Shown here: positions 23,201-35,965 of the stretch, one piece after another
How positions within the stretch are numbered: position 1 is the stretch's first letter
How the letters are laid out: each line of letters opens with the position of its first letter
From: Eutreptiella sp. 'Long Island Sound 2002'
Taxonomy: Eukaryota > Euglenozoa > Euglenophyceae > Eutreptiales > Eutreptiaceae
Length of the DNA: 64,000 nt
Assembly: GCA_964036045.1 (NCBI GenBank)
Contig: OZ038379.1
Span: 110,609,268 to 110,673,267, forward strand
Direction: 5' to 3'
Made by a program: the position numbers and the translations under genes
The notes under the pieces: generated by a model
The model's input: only the letters and a program-made list of their open reading frames with translations
Told to the model about the DNA's origin: nothing
The model's database searches: none

Positions 23201-25029
23201 TTGTCCCCCTTCTGATATTCTTCAACGAGGTCAGCATCAATGCATTCCTGGATCTGGCGGTCGATTTCCTCAACCTGTTCTTGAGGAGCGGGATAGGGAC
23301 GACGTCTCACTCGCGTCTTCTCGAATTCAGGTTTCAGTTCCAGGTCTATCACGACCAGTTTTTTGGAGGACAGGGGAGGCGGCAGGGCGCCGAACACCTC
23401 ATAGGTTAGGAGCAGTTTCTTCAGTCAGGGGTCAGGGTTCAGACTCTCAATTTTCTGCTGGAGATCCTCCTCAGCATGGAGGTTGCTCTTACCACGCTCA
23501 TTCTTGTTCTGCCGATCAGCAGTTTCGGCAGGTACTGAGCCATCATCCCACTCAGGGGAAGTTTGCTGCCCATAGTGCAGAGAATACACTAGGGGTATGT
23601 CAGGGTCAGGTAGCGTGTAGACCTCATCGTCCTCCTCAGACCAGATGGAGGATTCCCAGGTCTGTCTGAGGTATTGAAGCCGTCCCTGGCGCTTAATACC
23701 TTCGGGCCTGAGGTACAATAGTCGTCGGAGTTCCTGAGTGTCATGCTCTGACAGTGGCATGTTATTAGAAGCAGGACGTGCTAGAGCGTCAGGACTCGGA
23801 GCCAAGGGTTCACCTGAGCCAGTATGCTGCATGTGCAGCATAGGTTTCCCAATAGGGGAAGTTGGTTCTGAGGTTGACCCCAGGTTTACCTCCTCCAGCA
23901 ACAGCTGGGCCAGGAATGCACTGCGTTTGAGTTCAACACAGCTGGGATCAACAGGGGGAAGAGAGCTGGCGATTTCAGACAGTTGGTCATCAGCATCCTC
24001 CTTCACAGCAGCAGGTTCCAGATCATCGTCAGGGGAATCACACCCTGTAAGTGTGCCTGATAGGTGCTCAGCAGATCATCAAAAAGGGTCAAGCCATGAT
24101 TTTCGGCCATGACCTCTTTCAGTAGTACCTGGTTCAGATCAGACAGGAATACAGGGTTGAGGGATCAATCGAGAATGGATGAGAAACTGGCCCATTCACA
24201 AGCCTGCATTGCTGTGTCTGAATCCTCAGGCACATGGATGGGACAGTCGGGGTGTTGCACTCTGCCCAAAGTCATTTGGTCCAGCAGTTGGCGCCAACAA
24301 GCGTGTTCACCTTGACAACCCCAGTCAGGGGTACACATGACAACCCTTCCTCCCTCATAAGCGATTTTGGTTAGAAGCTTTGCGAGCACGGAGAAGGGAG
24401 GGTTAGCATACGCTGGGCCCATTGCTGTCCAGAAGAAACGGAAAGCGTTATTCAAATGTTTTGAGCAGTACCACTGCATGATGTGCTGTTGTTGGCTCGC
24501 GAACAATTCAACTTGGATCTCATCCAGGGTTACCTGCAGGGCCGCCAGTCCATTTTCAAGAACGTGACGGGCCAATTGGTAGTTTTCAGTACGATAGTTA
24601 GTCTTTGCTGCGTAGCGCAGCCCAGACTCTTTTCGTTCTCGACAGCTCCAAAGGTACGGAGAAAAGGCCACTGCCAAAGTCGCAGTGTAGAGAATAGGGG
24701 CGTCGGAGAGACAACACTTTTACCTGGGGGTTTCTTCGCAGGAAGTCGGTGCCAATGACGATGACAAAGGTGTCAGTGTCCAACGGTCTGCCGTGTTGAG
24801 AACCAGTTTCGTCGCCAAGACAAATAGACACATCGACACCACCCAAGGAATGGATGGTACGCCCATCCCCTACTCTTATGGCCACAGTCCTAGTTTTCTT
24901 GAAAGTCCTTAGCAGGCGCCGGGCCACTATAGATAGTGTTGCGCCGGTGTCAAGCACTGCACGAAGAACTTGATCCCCCATTTTCAAGAGGATCCAGAAA
25001 ACTAAGTCCTCCTCTTCAGAGCCGCCCCC
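20248..25029 (-). pseudogene. pol: Pol of element B (multiple frameshifts and stops)
   Basis: Fragments in successive frames give the whole family-1 Pol. They are protease DTGAT (about 24940), methyltransferase-like domain with NPPF (24393-24404), linker, reverse transcriptase (22281-23397), RNase H, integrase (20789-21597) and chromodomain (YYVVAGIARHEYKKGWKFLT, about 20370-20490). The reverse transcriptase active-site segment reads NIDD, where A has HMDD. At least eight separate open pieces are needed to cover it, so it is long dead. Confidence 0.88.
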
Positions 25030-27230
25030 CTACTCCTCAGCAGGGAATTTCACATCAACTCCTGCAGCCATGAGGGACTTGGTCATCCAGGCCAGTCGCC
25101 TCTTCTTGGAGTTAGACCCCACAGGGGAGGCGTTACCCCCCTGTGGGCGTTTCCTGGGGTCACCATCAGCAGGAGAGGGAGAAGTAGCGGCCGCTGATGA
25201 GAACCTCTGGGCCCTGGGGGTTCCACCTTTGCCACCCCCTTTGCCTCCTCCTTTACCACCCTTGTCCCCAGCCTGGGGAGTTCTGGTGGCTTTCTGGCGT
25301 TCAGCCTCCTGCCGTGTGTGTTTGTCACTCTCACGTTTTTTGATGTGACATTCGTCCTCGAAGTGACGACGTTTGCCACAGTACCCACAGGTGATGGTAC
25401 ACCTGAAATGATCCTGATGGGTCACTGCTTTCCCATCTTTAGTGTGCTGCTGTCTCTTCAGTTGCAGCACACAACATCTGCGATGGTCGCAGTCAGGGGC
25501 ATGACAGGGTCCTCCCTTGTCATTGACAGGCTTACAGTAGAAGAGCGGGGGTGTGCCGGTCTCAGGTTTAACCTCACTCATGGCACGCAAGTTACCCCCC
25601 CTTTTACCACCACCCTTGTTGGCGTTAGTGGGATTTGTAGGCCCTTTCCATTCGCAAAGTTCAGGGGTAGGGGTGGCACCTCGACCCAGGTGTCTGTTGA
25701 GAAACGTTTCCATATTGGAGTCATTCTCCCTCTCAAGGGCCAGTTCGATGAGCAGGTCCACAAGGTCATCGTACGTGTGGGTACAACTCTTCATCTCTGA
25801 GGTGGTGCAGGAATCAACCGATGTACGTGTAGGGATTTCACTCACGAGCCACAGGTGGGGTTCCGTGGGTCCATTGGAACCCAAGTTCATTCGTGAGAAC
25901 AGATAGTCCAGGTCGCACACATATTCCGGGACTCGCGCAGCGGAAAGAAATTCAGGGAGCATAGGGAGCCCCTCAATCTGTGTTCCCACACTGAGGTCTG
26001 TTTCATAGACCGGGAAAGCTTTCTCCAATCTTTGGAGAACCTCAGCCAACGCTGAACAGGTTTTTACAATCTGCTTCACCTGTTTTTGCAAAAGTTTCCC
26101 TTTGCGTGAGCGTTTCAAGAGAGAACATTTAGTGGCCACATCCACATGAGAATGGCCGGTAAGAAAAAGAAACTCGGCGAATTACTCTGCCCATTCTTGC
26201 AGATTTTTAGGTCGAACTTCGGGAACCCCAGCTGGATGTTCGCCTGTGCAATTGGTTTGCCAATCTTCCCACCCCCTGAGGTTAGCTCTGAAGGGGGGGA
26301 CGGTCTGCCAGCGAGAGGTGCCACAGCTGTTAGCCCCTTTTTCTCAGTCTCTGTCATGGGCACGTCCTGTAGCTCAACGATGGGCACTGTTCTGGCACGG
26401 GGATGAAAAGGGCTGGGGCATGTGTCCTTGGGTAGTAACCTGGAAACCCGTGATCCTTTGAGATCGTCAGCAAGCGTGCTCGATCCGCGGGAAAATGAGG
26501 CCAACGCTGGTCTGGGTAAGGGTTCAGTGATACGCAATTTTGCCCTGAGAGCCTCAGACAGGGCTGTCACATCTGGTTCTTCGGACCCAGATAGTAGTTT
26601 GGCCAGTAGTTCGGCCGTACGGTCCAGGGCACCATAGGTTGGCCCTGGGAGATGGGAATGCTGCACATAAGCTGGACACACTTCAGGCTTCCTGCTCGTT
26701 GTTGGCAGATCTGGACGCCAGGCTGACCCTCTAGGTCGCCTGGGTAGAGATACAGTGTTGACCAGGTCCGTAGGTGGGCCGCAGTAAAGATAGTAACCCA
26801 TGCCCGTATGTGGTGGGGATTCCAGGGCTCCGAGAGGTTCCTCTCCATCTTCCCCTCGGATGGACTTATAGTACTCTTCGTGGAGCAGGTACTCGTCCAT
26901 TCTCCTTCTCAGCTCGTCTTGTTCCTCAGGGCCTCCCACTGCCGCAGACCAAGATGCATTGCAGGCCGAGCGAGAGATGGAGACAGCAACTCGACGGCGG
27001 AGGTGCTGCAAGCTGTCACCACGGGCCGCTAAGGCTTCAGTGGTTAGGGCCAATGGTATTTCTCTGCGCGCTTCTTGTTCCGCCCCTCTGTGACCTGGAT
27101 CTTCTTAAGACCCAGATGCAACTCTGAGAGTGGGCTCTCTCATTGAGATGGGCCCCCTGCTGCCCAGTTGTACTTGTACACTCCGAATTGACCAAGTCCT
27201 GGAGGACAGCTGTACTGATGGTGTGGACAT
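25030..27230 (-). pseudogene. gag: Gag of element B (frameshifted)
   Basis: Starts MSTPSVQLSSRTWSI at 27230. The frame shifts near 27070 and again near 26130. It contains the capsid-like region, the Cys-rich stretch and the CCHC knuckle CGYCGKRRHFEDEC. It ends at TAG 25030-25032, in frame with the downstream protease, as in A and D. Confidence 0.85.
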
Positions 27231-27291
27231 TTTGTTTGCGGGGTTTGGCTTGTGTACTTTCCAGAGTCGGTTCGAAAGGTTCTCAAGGGTT

Positions 27292-27303
27292 CCCTCTGCT
27301 ATC
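27292..27303 (-). promoter_or_regulatory. Primer-binding site of element B
   Basis: On the minus strand the LTR end CTTTCC is followed by GATAGCAGAGG, one mismatch from the initiator tRNA-Met complement. Confidence 0.65.
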
Positions 27304-28025
27304 GGAAAGATATCCTCGATTAGTGCCCTAATAGCTTTGATGAAATCCTGCAAGTTTTGGTGTTGAAAAACAGGACCAAAGCAGGAAGTAGGGCAAGAAC
27401 AGGATGTGGATCGAATCAATCAATACTTTTGAAATCCAGTGTATCACAGAAGGGCCAGATAGACAAAGCAGGCTTAAGTACAAAGAATCAATCACAAATG
27501 GATAAAACAAATGACTTTTAGGAGAAGACTGGCATGACTCAGGCCTCCAAGTTAGCATCAAGCATTTCATGTGCACTGTTTTGGATGAAGTGGAGTTGGT
27601 TAGGAATCTGGGGCATAAGAGCTAGGCCAGACAAAGGTTATGGCTTGGCCAGCATGACCAAGCAACTGAATTCAGAATCAGTTAAAAAGTAGAACCACAA
27701 TAAGTGGTAGAATCAGTTGAGTATAGGGGTCTTGAGGTGGGGGACCACTAGGCTTAACCTACAAGGATTTAGGCATGAAGTGCCTACTTTTTTTCGGTAT
27801 TACCTCCATGAAGAAAGGAAGATACCTCCGCTCAGTTGAGTGGTAGGGGTGGACCTCATGGGGGGCTAGGGTTATAACCCTAGTTATTTCGAGCCAGTGT
27901 ACTTTAAACTTCAAAAGAGTGATAAAAATGATTAAGTTAGTGTCAACATCAACAAAAGGCTTTTAGGGGGGGCTTGGCCTGGATCAAGTCCCCCAAGGAA
28001 GACATGGCAGTGAGGTTATCCTACC
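27304..28025 (-). repeat. 5' LTR of element B
   Basis: Matches the A LTRs throughout. On the minus strand it begins GGTAGGATAACCTCACTGCC and ends GATATCTTTCC. The start is altered from the usual AGTAAGAAAAAG. Length is about 722 bp. Confidence 0.85.
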
Positions 28026-29597
28026 CTCCTCAGCATGGAGGTTTGTCTTACCACGCTCATCCTTTTTCTGCCCATCAGCAGTTTCGGCAGGTACTGAGCT
28101 ATCATTCCCCTCAGGGGAACATTGTTGCCCATAGTGCACAGAATACACTAGGGGTATGTCAGGGTCAGGTAGCGTGTAGGACTCATCGTCCTCCTCAGAC
28201 CAGATGCAGGATTTCCAGTTCTGTCACAGGTATTGAAGCCGTTCTTGGCACTCAATACATTCGGCCCTCGGGTACAACAGTCGTCGGAGTTCCTGAGTGT
28301 CATGCTCTGACCGTGGAATGTCATTAGAAGCCGGCCGCGCTAAAGCTCCAGGACTCTGAGCCACGGGTTCACATGAGCAAATATGCTGCATATGCAGCAC
28401 AGGTTTCCCAACAAGGGAAGTTTGTTCTGAGGTTGACTCTAGGTCTACCTCCTCCAGCAACTGCTGGGCCAAGAAGGCACTGTGTTTGAGTTCAACACAG
28501 CTGGAATCAACAAGCGGAATAGATCTGGCAATTTCAGACACTTTGTCGTCAGCATCCTCCTTCACAGCAACAGGTTCCAGATCGTCATCGTGGGATTCAC
28601 ACCCAGTAAGTATGGCTGAAATCTGCTCAGGAGATCGTTCTTTGAGATCAACAAGGGTCAAGCCACGATTGTCGGCCATGACCTCTTTCAGTAGCAACTG
28701 GTCCAGATCACACAGGGGTACCGGGTTGAGGGATCCATCGACGATGGATAAGAAGCTGGCCCATTCAGGGGACTGCATTGCTGTGTCTGAATCCTCAAGC
28801 ACAAAGATGGGACAGTCGGTAAGCTGCACTCTTCCCACAGTCATTGGGTAAAGCAGTTGGCGCCAATAAGCGTGTTCACCTGAACAACCCCAGTCAGCAG
28901 TACACATGACAACCCTTCCTCCCTCATAAGTGATTTTGGTTAGAACCTTCGCGAGCAGGGAGAAGGGAGGGTTAGCATACGCTAGGCCCATTGCTGTCCA
29001 GAAGAAACGGAAAGCGTTCTTCATATGTTTCGCGCCATACAAGTGCATGATGTGCTGTTGTTGGCTCGCGAACAATTCAACTTGGATCTCATCCGGGGAC
29101 ACCTGCAGGGCCGCCAGTCCATTTTCAAGAACGTGACAGGCCAATTGGTAGTTTTCAGTACGATAGTTAGTCTTTGCTGCGTAGCGCAGCCCAGACTCTT
29201 TTCGTCCTGACAGCTCCAAAGGTACGGAGAACAGGCCACTGCCAAAGTCGCAGTGTAGAGAATAGGGGCGTTGGAGAGACAACATTTTTACCTGGGGGTT
29301 TCTACGCAGGAAGTTGGTGCCATAGATGATGTCAAAGGCGTCAGTGTCCAACACTCTGCAGTGTTGCGTCACAGTCCCGGCGCCAAGACAAATAGACACC
29401 TCGACACCCCCTAAGGAATGGATGGTTCGCCCATGCCCTACTCTTATGGCCACAGTCTTAGTTTTCTTGAAAGTCTTTAGCAGGCGCCGGGCCACTATAG
29501 AGAGTGTTGCGCCGGTGTCAGGGCCTGCTCGAAGAACTTGATCCCCGATTTTCACGAGGATCCAGAAGACCAAGTCCTCCTCTTCAGAGCCGCCCGC
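28026..29597 (-). pseudogene. pol: Pol fragment of element D: protease and methyltransferase-like domain
   Basis: An uninterrupted 449-codon frame (29573-28224) covers the protease (here altered to DTGAT after RAGP), the VELFASQQQHIMHLYG segment and the NPPF motif at 28962-28973. It also covers PDW-type strands and the acidic linker. Reverse transcriptase and everything downstream are missing. The frame is continuous with gag through the TAG at 29598-29600. Confidence 0.85.
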
Positions 29598-31430
29598 CTA
29601 CTCCTCAGCGGGGAATTCCAGATCACTTCCAGCAGCCATGAGAGACTTGGCCGTCCAGGCCAGTCGCCTCTTCTTGGAGTTAGACCCCACAGGGGAGGCG
29701 TTATCCCCCTTTGGGCGTTTCTTTGGGGTAGCAGCTTCAGGGGAAGGAGAAGTAGCGGCAGTGAAAAACGACTCCTGGGGGTTGGGGTTCCACCTTTGCC
29801 ACCCCCCATGCCTCCTCCTTCACCACCCTTGTCCCCATTCTGGGGAGTTCTGGTGGGTGTTTGGGCTTTCTGGCGTTCAGCTTCCTGCCGTTTGTGTTTG
29901 TCAGTCTCACGTTTTTTGATGTGACATTCGTACTCGTAGTGACGACGTTTGCCACGATACCCACAGGTGATGGTACACCTGAAATCATCCTGATGGGTCA
30001 CTGTTTTCCAATCTTTAGTGTGTTGCTGTCCTTTCTGTTGCAGCACACAACCACTGCGTTGGTCGCAGTCAGGGGCATGACACTGCCCTCCCTTGTCATT
30101 GACAGGTTTACAGTAGAAGACTGGGGCTGCACCGGCTTCAAGTTTAATCTCACTCATAGCACGCAGGTTACCGCCCCCCCCTTACCACCACCCTTGTTGG
30201 CATTATTGGGAAACCTTTCCATATTGGAGTCATTCTCCCTCTCAGGGGCCAGTTCGATGAGCAGGTCCACAAGATCATCGTACGTAAGGGTCCGACTCTT
30301 CCTCTCTGAGGTGCAGCGGCAATCGTCCCACGTGCGGGTAGTGATTTTACTCACAAGCCACAGGTTGGGTTCCGTGGGTCCATAGGAACCCAGGTTCATT
30401 CGTGAGAACAGATACTCCAGGTCGCACACATACTCAGAGACTCACGCGGCGGAAGGAAATTCAGGAAGCATAGGGAGCTTCTCAATCTGTGTGTGTACAC
30501 TGAGGTCTGTCTCGTAGACCGGGAAAGTTTTCTCCAATCTTTGGAGGACCTCAGCCTAAGAAGAACAGGTTTTAACAATCTGTTTCATCTATTTCTTTTT
30601 GCATGAACGCTTCAAAAGTGAACATTTTGTTGCCACATCCACATCAGATTGGCCAGTGAGTAAAAGAAACTCGGCAAATTCATCTGCCCATTTGGGCAGG
30701 TTTTTACCGTCAAAGTCCGGCAATTCCAGCTGGATGTTCGCCTGGGCAATCGGCTTGCCACTCTTCCGACCCCATGAGGTTGGAGTGGGAGTGGGGTGTG
30801 GTCTGCCAGCGAGAGGTGCCAGAGCTGTTAGCCCCTTTTTCTCAGTCTCTGTCACGGGCACGTCCTGTAGCTCAGCGATGGGGACTGTTCTGGCACGGGG
30901 ATGAAAGGGTCTGGGGCATGTGTAGCCTGGAAGCTCTTGATCGTTTGAGATAATCAGCGAGCGTGCTGAGTCCGGGGGATAGTAAGGCCAGCGCCGGCTT
31001 GGGTAAGGGTTAAGTGATACCCATTTTGCCCTGACAGCCTCGGACAAGGGCTGTCACATCTGGATCTTTGGACCCAGATGGCAGCTTGGCCAGTAGATCG
31101 GCCGTACGCTCCAGGGCAGCATAGGTTGGCCCTGGGAGATGGGAATCCTCCACATAAGCTGGACACACTTCTGGGGTTCTGATGGTTGTTCGCACCTCTG
31201 GACGCCAAGCAGACCCTCTCGGGCGTCTGGGTAGAGATACAGTGTCGGCCAGGTCCGTAGGTGGGGCGGAATAATAATAGGACCCCATGTCGGTTTGTGA
31301 TGGGGACCCCAGGGCTTCGAGGGGTTCCTCTCCATCTTCCCCTCGGACGGACTTGTAGTACTCTTCGTGGAGCAGGTACTCGTCCATTCTCCTTCGCAAT
31401 TCGTCTTGTTCGTCAGAGCCTTCCACTGCC
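29598..31430 (-). pseudogene. gag: Gag of element D, main part (frameshifted)
   Basis: Several shifted frames give the middle and end of Gag: DEQDELRRRMDEYLLHEEYY at the start, the capsid-like region near 30600-30720, and the CCHC knuckle near 29940-29980. A stretch present in A and B between the capsid and Cys-rich regions is partly deleted near 30205. The end is TAG 29598-29600 followed by GCGGGC. The start of this gene is displaced to 44435-44712 by insertion of E. Confidence 0.85.
31426..31430. repeat. Target-site duplication CTGCC (left of E)
   Basis: CTGCC here and at 44430-44434. Removing E joins CTTCCACTGCC to GTAGACGAAGATGC, which restores the gag sequence seen in B near 26935-26965. 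Confidence 0.9.
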
Positions 31431-32370
31431 AGAAAGATAAAAAGATAGAGGACTCCTTTTGTAACTTGCTAACAATCTAAAATAAATTGGCATATTCCCC
31501 AAAATGGAAAAAGGGTGTCAAAACCTGAGCGTTCCTTGCAAGTATATCGTTTGTGTATGTAAACATGTAGTCAATTATTTTACGATCGGGTTCGGTAGCA
31601 CACAAGCAAAATAAGTTTCTCTTGAAAATGTGATAGCAAATGATCAAGCAAAGAACAAACAAAGTAAAGCAACAATCAAGAGCAATAATCCCACATTGAC
31701 CCAGTGCACTCCTCAGTCCGGCATAAGTGCATCTTTATTCTCTATGCCGTACCTGGTTGAACCTCGAGTCATCCAAATCCACACCAAGAGGCCCCCGTGC
31801 CTTGTATCCATTGTGTCGCCCCATGCATGGGCGAGGCTCACCTCCGCGTACATGCCTATAAAGAGATAAGGGAAGCAACAAAGAGAAACTTATAACAATT
31901 GGGATATATCAACACCAAGATTATGCATATACTATTTGTATGCATGTGTGGAGAACATGCATGAGTGAAAGAATGAATGCTTCGCCCAAACCATTCCACT
32001 CGTATGCTTAACCAATCACCAAACTCAGCAGGCATGACACGGAACATTGCTAATAATGAGCATTGAATGAATGTACATGAATGAGATGCGCACAACACTG
32101 AAATACCGCTTTAAAATCTACATTCAGGCATCCGATAATTGTATTGATAAAAGAACATTCCGAAATTGATAAATCAGGACGATAATTCCACAAAGTCCGA
32201 TCATCATTAAATGTTTCTTGAAGAACTGAGACGTCGGCGATGGCGACAGGGACAGGCCAGCCATCCGAACAATAACAGACCACCGGCATTATCTAAGGAC
32301 AAGAATTCGAAGACAGCATCGCAGATGTAACCAGAGTGCCCTCAACACTGTACCTGCAGGTTTTATAACT
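31431..32370 (-). repeat. 3' LTR of element E
   Basis: Aligns over its length with 43490-44429. On the minus strand it runs from AGTTATAAAACC to TTTCT and is preceded by the purine tract at 32371-32377. Confidence 0.9.
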
Positions 32371-32377
32371 CCCCCCC
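32371..32377 (-). promoter_or_regulatory. Polypurine tract of element E
   Basis: Seven C on the plus strand, read as GGGGGGG on the minus strand, immediately before the LTR start AGTTATAAAA. Confidence 0.7.
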
Positions 32378-32699
32378 AGACGACGCACCAAAGGTAAGGA
32401 TGTCTCAGGGGGCGCTCTGGTCTGGGGCACAGGGGTGTGTAAACCCCAAGCAATGTGCCCGGGCAAACAACACAGCAGACTAGAACACAACATGAGAGTC
32501 TGGAATAGATTGGCCAGCATAACAAGCTCCTGAGCATCCCACCACGCCAATGGCAATTCGGGCAATTCACCGAAAGTTCTGCATTTCTCGACGACATCAT
32601 AAGTATTCCAGCTTCCACTCCAGGGAATTCAGAACACAGGTCTCCAGACACATGGTGCTCCTTGAAACATCTGGATCCTCCTTCTTTGAAGGTCATACC

Positions 32700-32890
32700 A
32701 CTAAATGTCTCAGGCAAGCCAAAAACCAACGGCAACAGTTACCAGTGAGCTTGCAGGAGCGATAACCCGAAACAAAAAATTCAGAGGGGACATGTCCTCG
32801 CTGGAAGCTCCGGTTCAATTCCTCAGCAGAGGGGTAACCTAGGGCTGCAAGCATTGCAAAGCGATTGTGTTTTGAATCCGCTTCGCAAAA
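32700..32890 (-). pseudogene. LHC-like chlorophyll-binding protein fragment (helix region)
   Basis: The minus-strand translation ADSKHNRFAMLAALGYPSAE, continuing toward VPSEFF and LTGN, resembles a light-harvesting complex transmembrane helix of the type AEVKHxRxAMLAALGWPLAE. In that family Glu and Arg bind chlorophyll and pair across the protein; here Asp replaces Glu. The similarity starts abruptly after a pyrimidine-rich stretch, which could be an old intron end, and fades by 32700. It lies in element E in the sense direction. The match is short, so a chance resemblance is possible, but two other photosynthesis gene pieces in the same element raise its likelihood. Confidence 0.45.
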
Positions 32891-33775
32891 ACACATCATG
32901 ATGTCAGGGCTCTTTATCAAGGAGCTCCCAGAAGGGTTAAAACTTCCTGTAGGCTTTTGGATATCTGGCATCTGCAAAATGTACACAGACGTCCCTGTCA
33001 CAGAGGAACGGACCAACGAGGCACAGCATTGCGACAGCCCTGCAGGCCTTCTTTGACTTAACAGGAAAAATGACTTTGACATTGTACTCCAACTGAGCAT
33101 GCACATCTGAGGAACAAGCCGCAATCTGCGCTCAATCGATCAGTCAGACTGAATGAAACGTCACCCTTGACGTCCTCAGGGTGAACATGCAGCACCAGGT
33201 GGCCAAGCATGCTCTGGGACAGGCTCTCGGGCAACACACCTGACATCCATCGGAACCATACAGCACAGAAGTCAAATACAGACTGAAGTCTGCATACAAT
33301 ACATGAAGAAGCTGACACGGTAGTTATCAAATGGAACAGCTGTCAATTCCAGAAAGCGCCCCAATTGAACAATCAACAATCCACTCCTCATCACGTGACA
33401 CACATGAACAACTTCCTCGTAAAATAATTCATGGGCTGCCTGAGACAGAAGTCAGACACCAGAGAACGATTGCCAACCTTGAATAAGCTGGCTTCAACAA
33501 TGATACACTTTGCACAGTCAGAATTCCGGCATCAGTATACCGATACACCAGCAGAATTCAGCCCTGTTTAAATTTGTATGCAATTTACAGAAACGCTGGA
33601 CTCATACGACACAGGCTGGCTGCCCGGCCTGGGGAACACCAAACAGGGCCTTTAACTTCAACAGCTAAATTTCAAACAATAGGCTACAAAGCAACGCTCA
33701 CACCTACGATTTTATGGGATCCAAAAATCCCAAAACCAGCTACACTCAGCTAATACTACTTTTTTGGTCAAATTA
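32891..33775. other. Interior of E, no recognised feature
   Basis: No domain is recognised on either strand. The open frames are short and overlap one another. Confidence 0.3.
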
Positions 33776-34440
33776 GACCATAAAGAGCATATTTTCGGGA
33801 GGTAGCCACAAATCATTGCTTGCCAAGCCTAACCTAGCAATAGGGACACATTTCATCAATTTGAAATCACACGAAAGCGCGACCGTATCAAGTTGATCAA
33901 CATTATTGTGTTCAAAAGTGCAAATATAGCTGTTTGGGGCCTTTTTTGGCACCCTCCGGGCCATAACCTTGAGTAAAGGGCATGCGCGATCACAAATTGT
34001 TGCTTGCCAAGCCTCTCGTAGCACAGCCGACAAATGTGATCAATTTGAAATCACACGAAAGCACGGCTGTATCACTTCAATCAACATTTATGTGTTCAAA
34101 AGTGCAAATATAGCTGTTTTGGGCGTTTTTTGGCCCCGTCCGGATTATTATCTTGGGTAAAGGGCATGCATGGGCACAAATCATTGCTTGCCAAGCCTCA
34201 CGTAGCACAGCCGACAAACGTGATCAGTTTGAAATCGCATGAAAGCACGGCCGTATCACTTTAATCAGCATTCATGTGTTCAAAAGTGCAAATATAGCTC
34301 TTTTGGGCGTTTTTTGGCACCCTCCGGATTATTATCTTGGGTAAAGGGCAGACACGGGCACAAATCATTTCTTGCCTAGCCTCACAGGGCACTAGGGACA
34401 AACTTGATCAATTTGAAATCTCGTGACACCACAAGGACAT
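33776..34440. repeat. ~184-bp tandem repeat, about 3.5 copies
   Basis: A unit containing GTAAAGGGCATG, ATCATTGCTTGCCAAGCCTC and GTGTTCAAAAGTGCAAATAT recurs; GTAAAGGGCA occurs near 33973, 34157 and 34341. It lies inside element E and is non-coding. Confidence 0.88.
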
Positions 34441-35774
34441 CATCGAAATGTTCTTTTTCTGGCCCGAAAGAGGCAAAAATGGGCAAAAATGGTCGTATTT
34501 TGGGTTTATCTGGACATCCGGTAATGCAATCGACGTGATTTCAATACAGCAACTAGATAACGTTGTATCTCACCGATTGCGCTATCTGAACCGGGGCAGA
34601 TGCGCACAGAGTTGGCACAAATCACCAAAACCTCGGCAAAATTGGGTTGCGGCGGGCCGTAAATCCGGATCGCGGCAGTTTTGGGACGGTTCAGTTACGG
34701 GATTCCGGTACCTCATAAAATTCTAGGTGAAGGAGGTCAGAAATTTGGCCTTGGCAGACGGAGGCTGTAATGCATCTATAATGGCGCATCGTCTCACCAA
34801 CCAACTCTAAGGGGTCGCTCGGCATCATACATTCAGCGGCCATAGAGGTCAGCTCAGGTTCACAGTACAACGCATCATGCAAATTCCCTAGGACATCAGA
34901 GCCACCAAAGCACAGCTCCGGCCTCGCAGGCATCGTGCATGCACTGAAGTGCAGCCAGAGCCAAGACTGTAGCTGAAATGTTCAGACAGGGGAATTACCA
35001 CCACTCTCCAGAGATAGCTCGGCAGGTGCGGGGACGTGAACCCAGACTAAAATGAACCTCTCTTAGCAAATCCTAAGGTGACACCATTGAACTGTGAAGC
35101 ATTGTTGTCTGCAAAACCAGGCATAGGCAAATGCCTCAAGACCAAGTCCTAGAACACCATACACGACGGGCATAAACACAACAAGGCGCGTGGTACACTC
35201 GATGAACATCCCCTCACAGTAAATCTACCATATTCCTGTTAAATGACAAGCAAAGCACATCCTGCTCCCAAAAGACTTAGACGGGAGCACTACCAACACA
35301 GTTAGTAGAAACACGTGGACTGTCATAGGTCATACAAAAAAAAACAGAAGGTATCACGGGGGCCAGAGACCCGAAATAAGCTGAAAACAGCACATTGGAT
35401 ACATGACATAATGGTCATACACCCCCTCGGTGCAGTGGTGATCAATCAATGATGGGCAAAGGGTATTTTTCTCACTAGCCTTCTGCTGTGCTGCTCTGGA
35501 CTCCCTAACCTGACTACCCTTGCTCCTCCCTTCCTTCGTCATCGCTGACCTTCAGCAGGGTCTCAGGGTAATGACAGCAGCTAGGGCTTTGTCAGGTGCG
35601 TTACGTACCTCATAGGTCATTTCTGTCGCACAGACTGGTTATATTCAGCCCTCAGCTTCAGGTATGACAGGGGATTTCCAGGGTCGTTAAACGCACAGTG
35701 GTTTCAGGCCTGTACTCACACCTCCTACGCCTGTGATAACTGGCAGCTCAGAGGTTCTCATGGATTTAACTTGA
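34441..35774. other. Interior of E, no recognised feature
   Basis: No conserved protein motif. A minus-strand frame at 34691-34933 (80 codons) reads plausibly protein-like, but I do not recognise it. Confidence 0.3.
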
Positions 35775-35965
35775 GAAGGTTACCTAATTCGCCGAGTGGC
35801 CAGGACAGTCGTAACAGACTTACAATCCTAGCTATCTCAACTCGCCGAGTGACCAGGAGAGTCCTATAAGACTTACACTGCTGGCTATCTTGACCATGTC
35901 CACACGTAATTATACGTCAAGTGGCCAGAATAGTAACTACAGACTTACACTTCTGGCTATCTCGA
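35775..35965. repeat. Short ~57-90-bp tandem repeats
   Basis: Three imperfect copies of a block with AGTGGCCAGGA, AGACTTACA and CTGGCTATCT near 35793, 35850 and 35918. Non-coding, within element E. Confidence 0.65.

Larger units (their letters stand above)
19059..28025 (-). mobile_element. Element B: family-1 LTR retrotransposon (main part)
   Basis: Minus-strand element whose 5' LTR is 27304-28025. It then runs through gag (27230-25030), pol (25029-20248) and the 3' untranslated region (to 19059, continued at 7851-6935 across the A insertion). The 3' LTR is absent, because the element is cut at about 6935 where the LINE relic begins. Its 5' LTR directly abuts a truncated element D at 28026. 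All reading frames are broken. Confidence 0.88.
28026..31430 (-). mobile_element. Element D, 3' portion: gag and proximal pol
   Basis: Minus-strand family-1 element. This piece contains most of gag and pol up to the linker before reverse transcriptase. It is cut at 28026 by the 5' LTR of B, and at 31430 it is interrupted inside gag by element E. The gag sentence resumes at 44435 after E. Confidence 0.85.

Noticed and set aside
35775-35965. Regular short repeats considered as a CRISPR-like array
   Set aside because: The window is eukaryotic, the repeats are imperfect and adjoining, and there are no unique spacers of uniform length.
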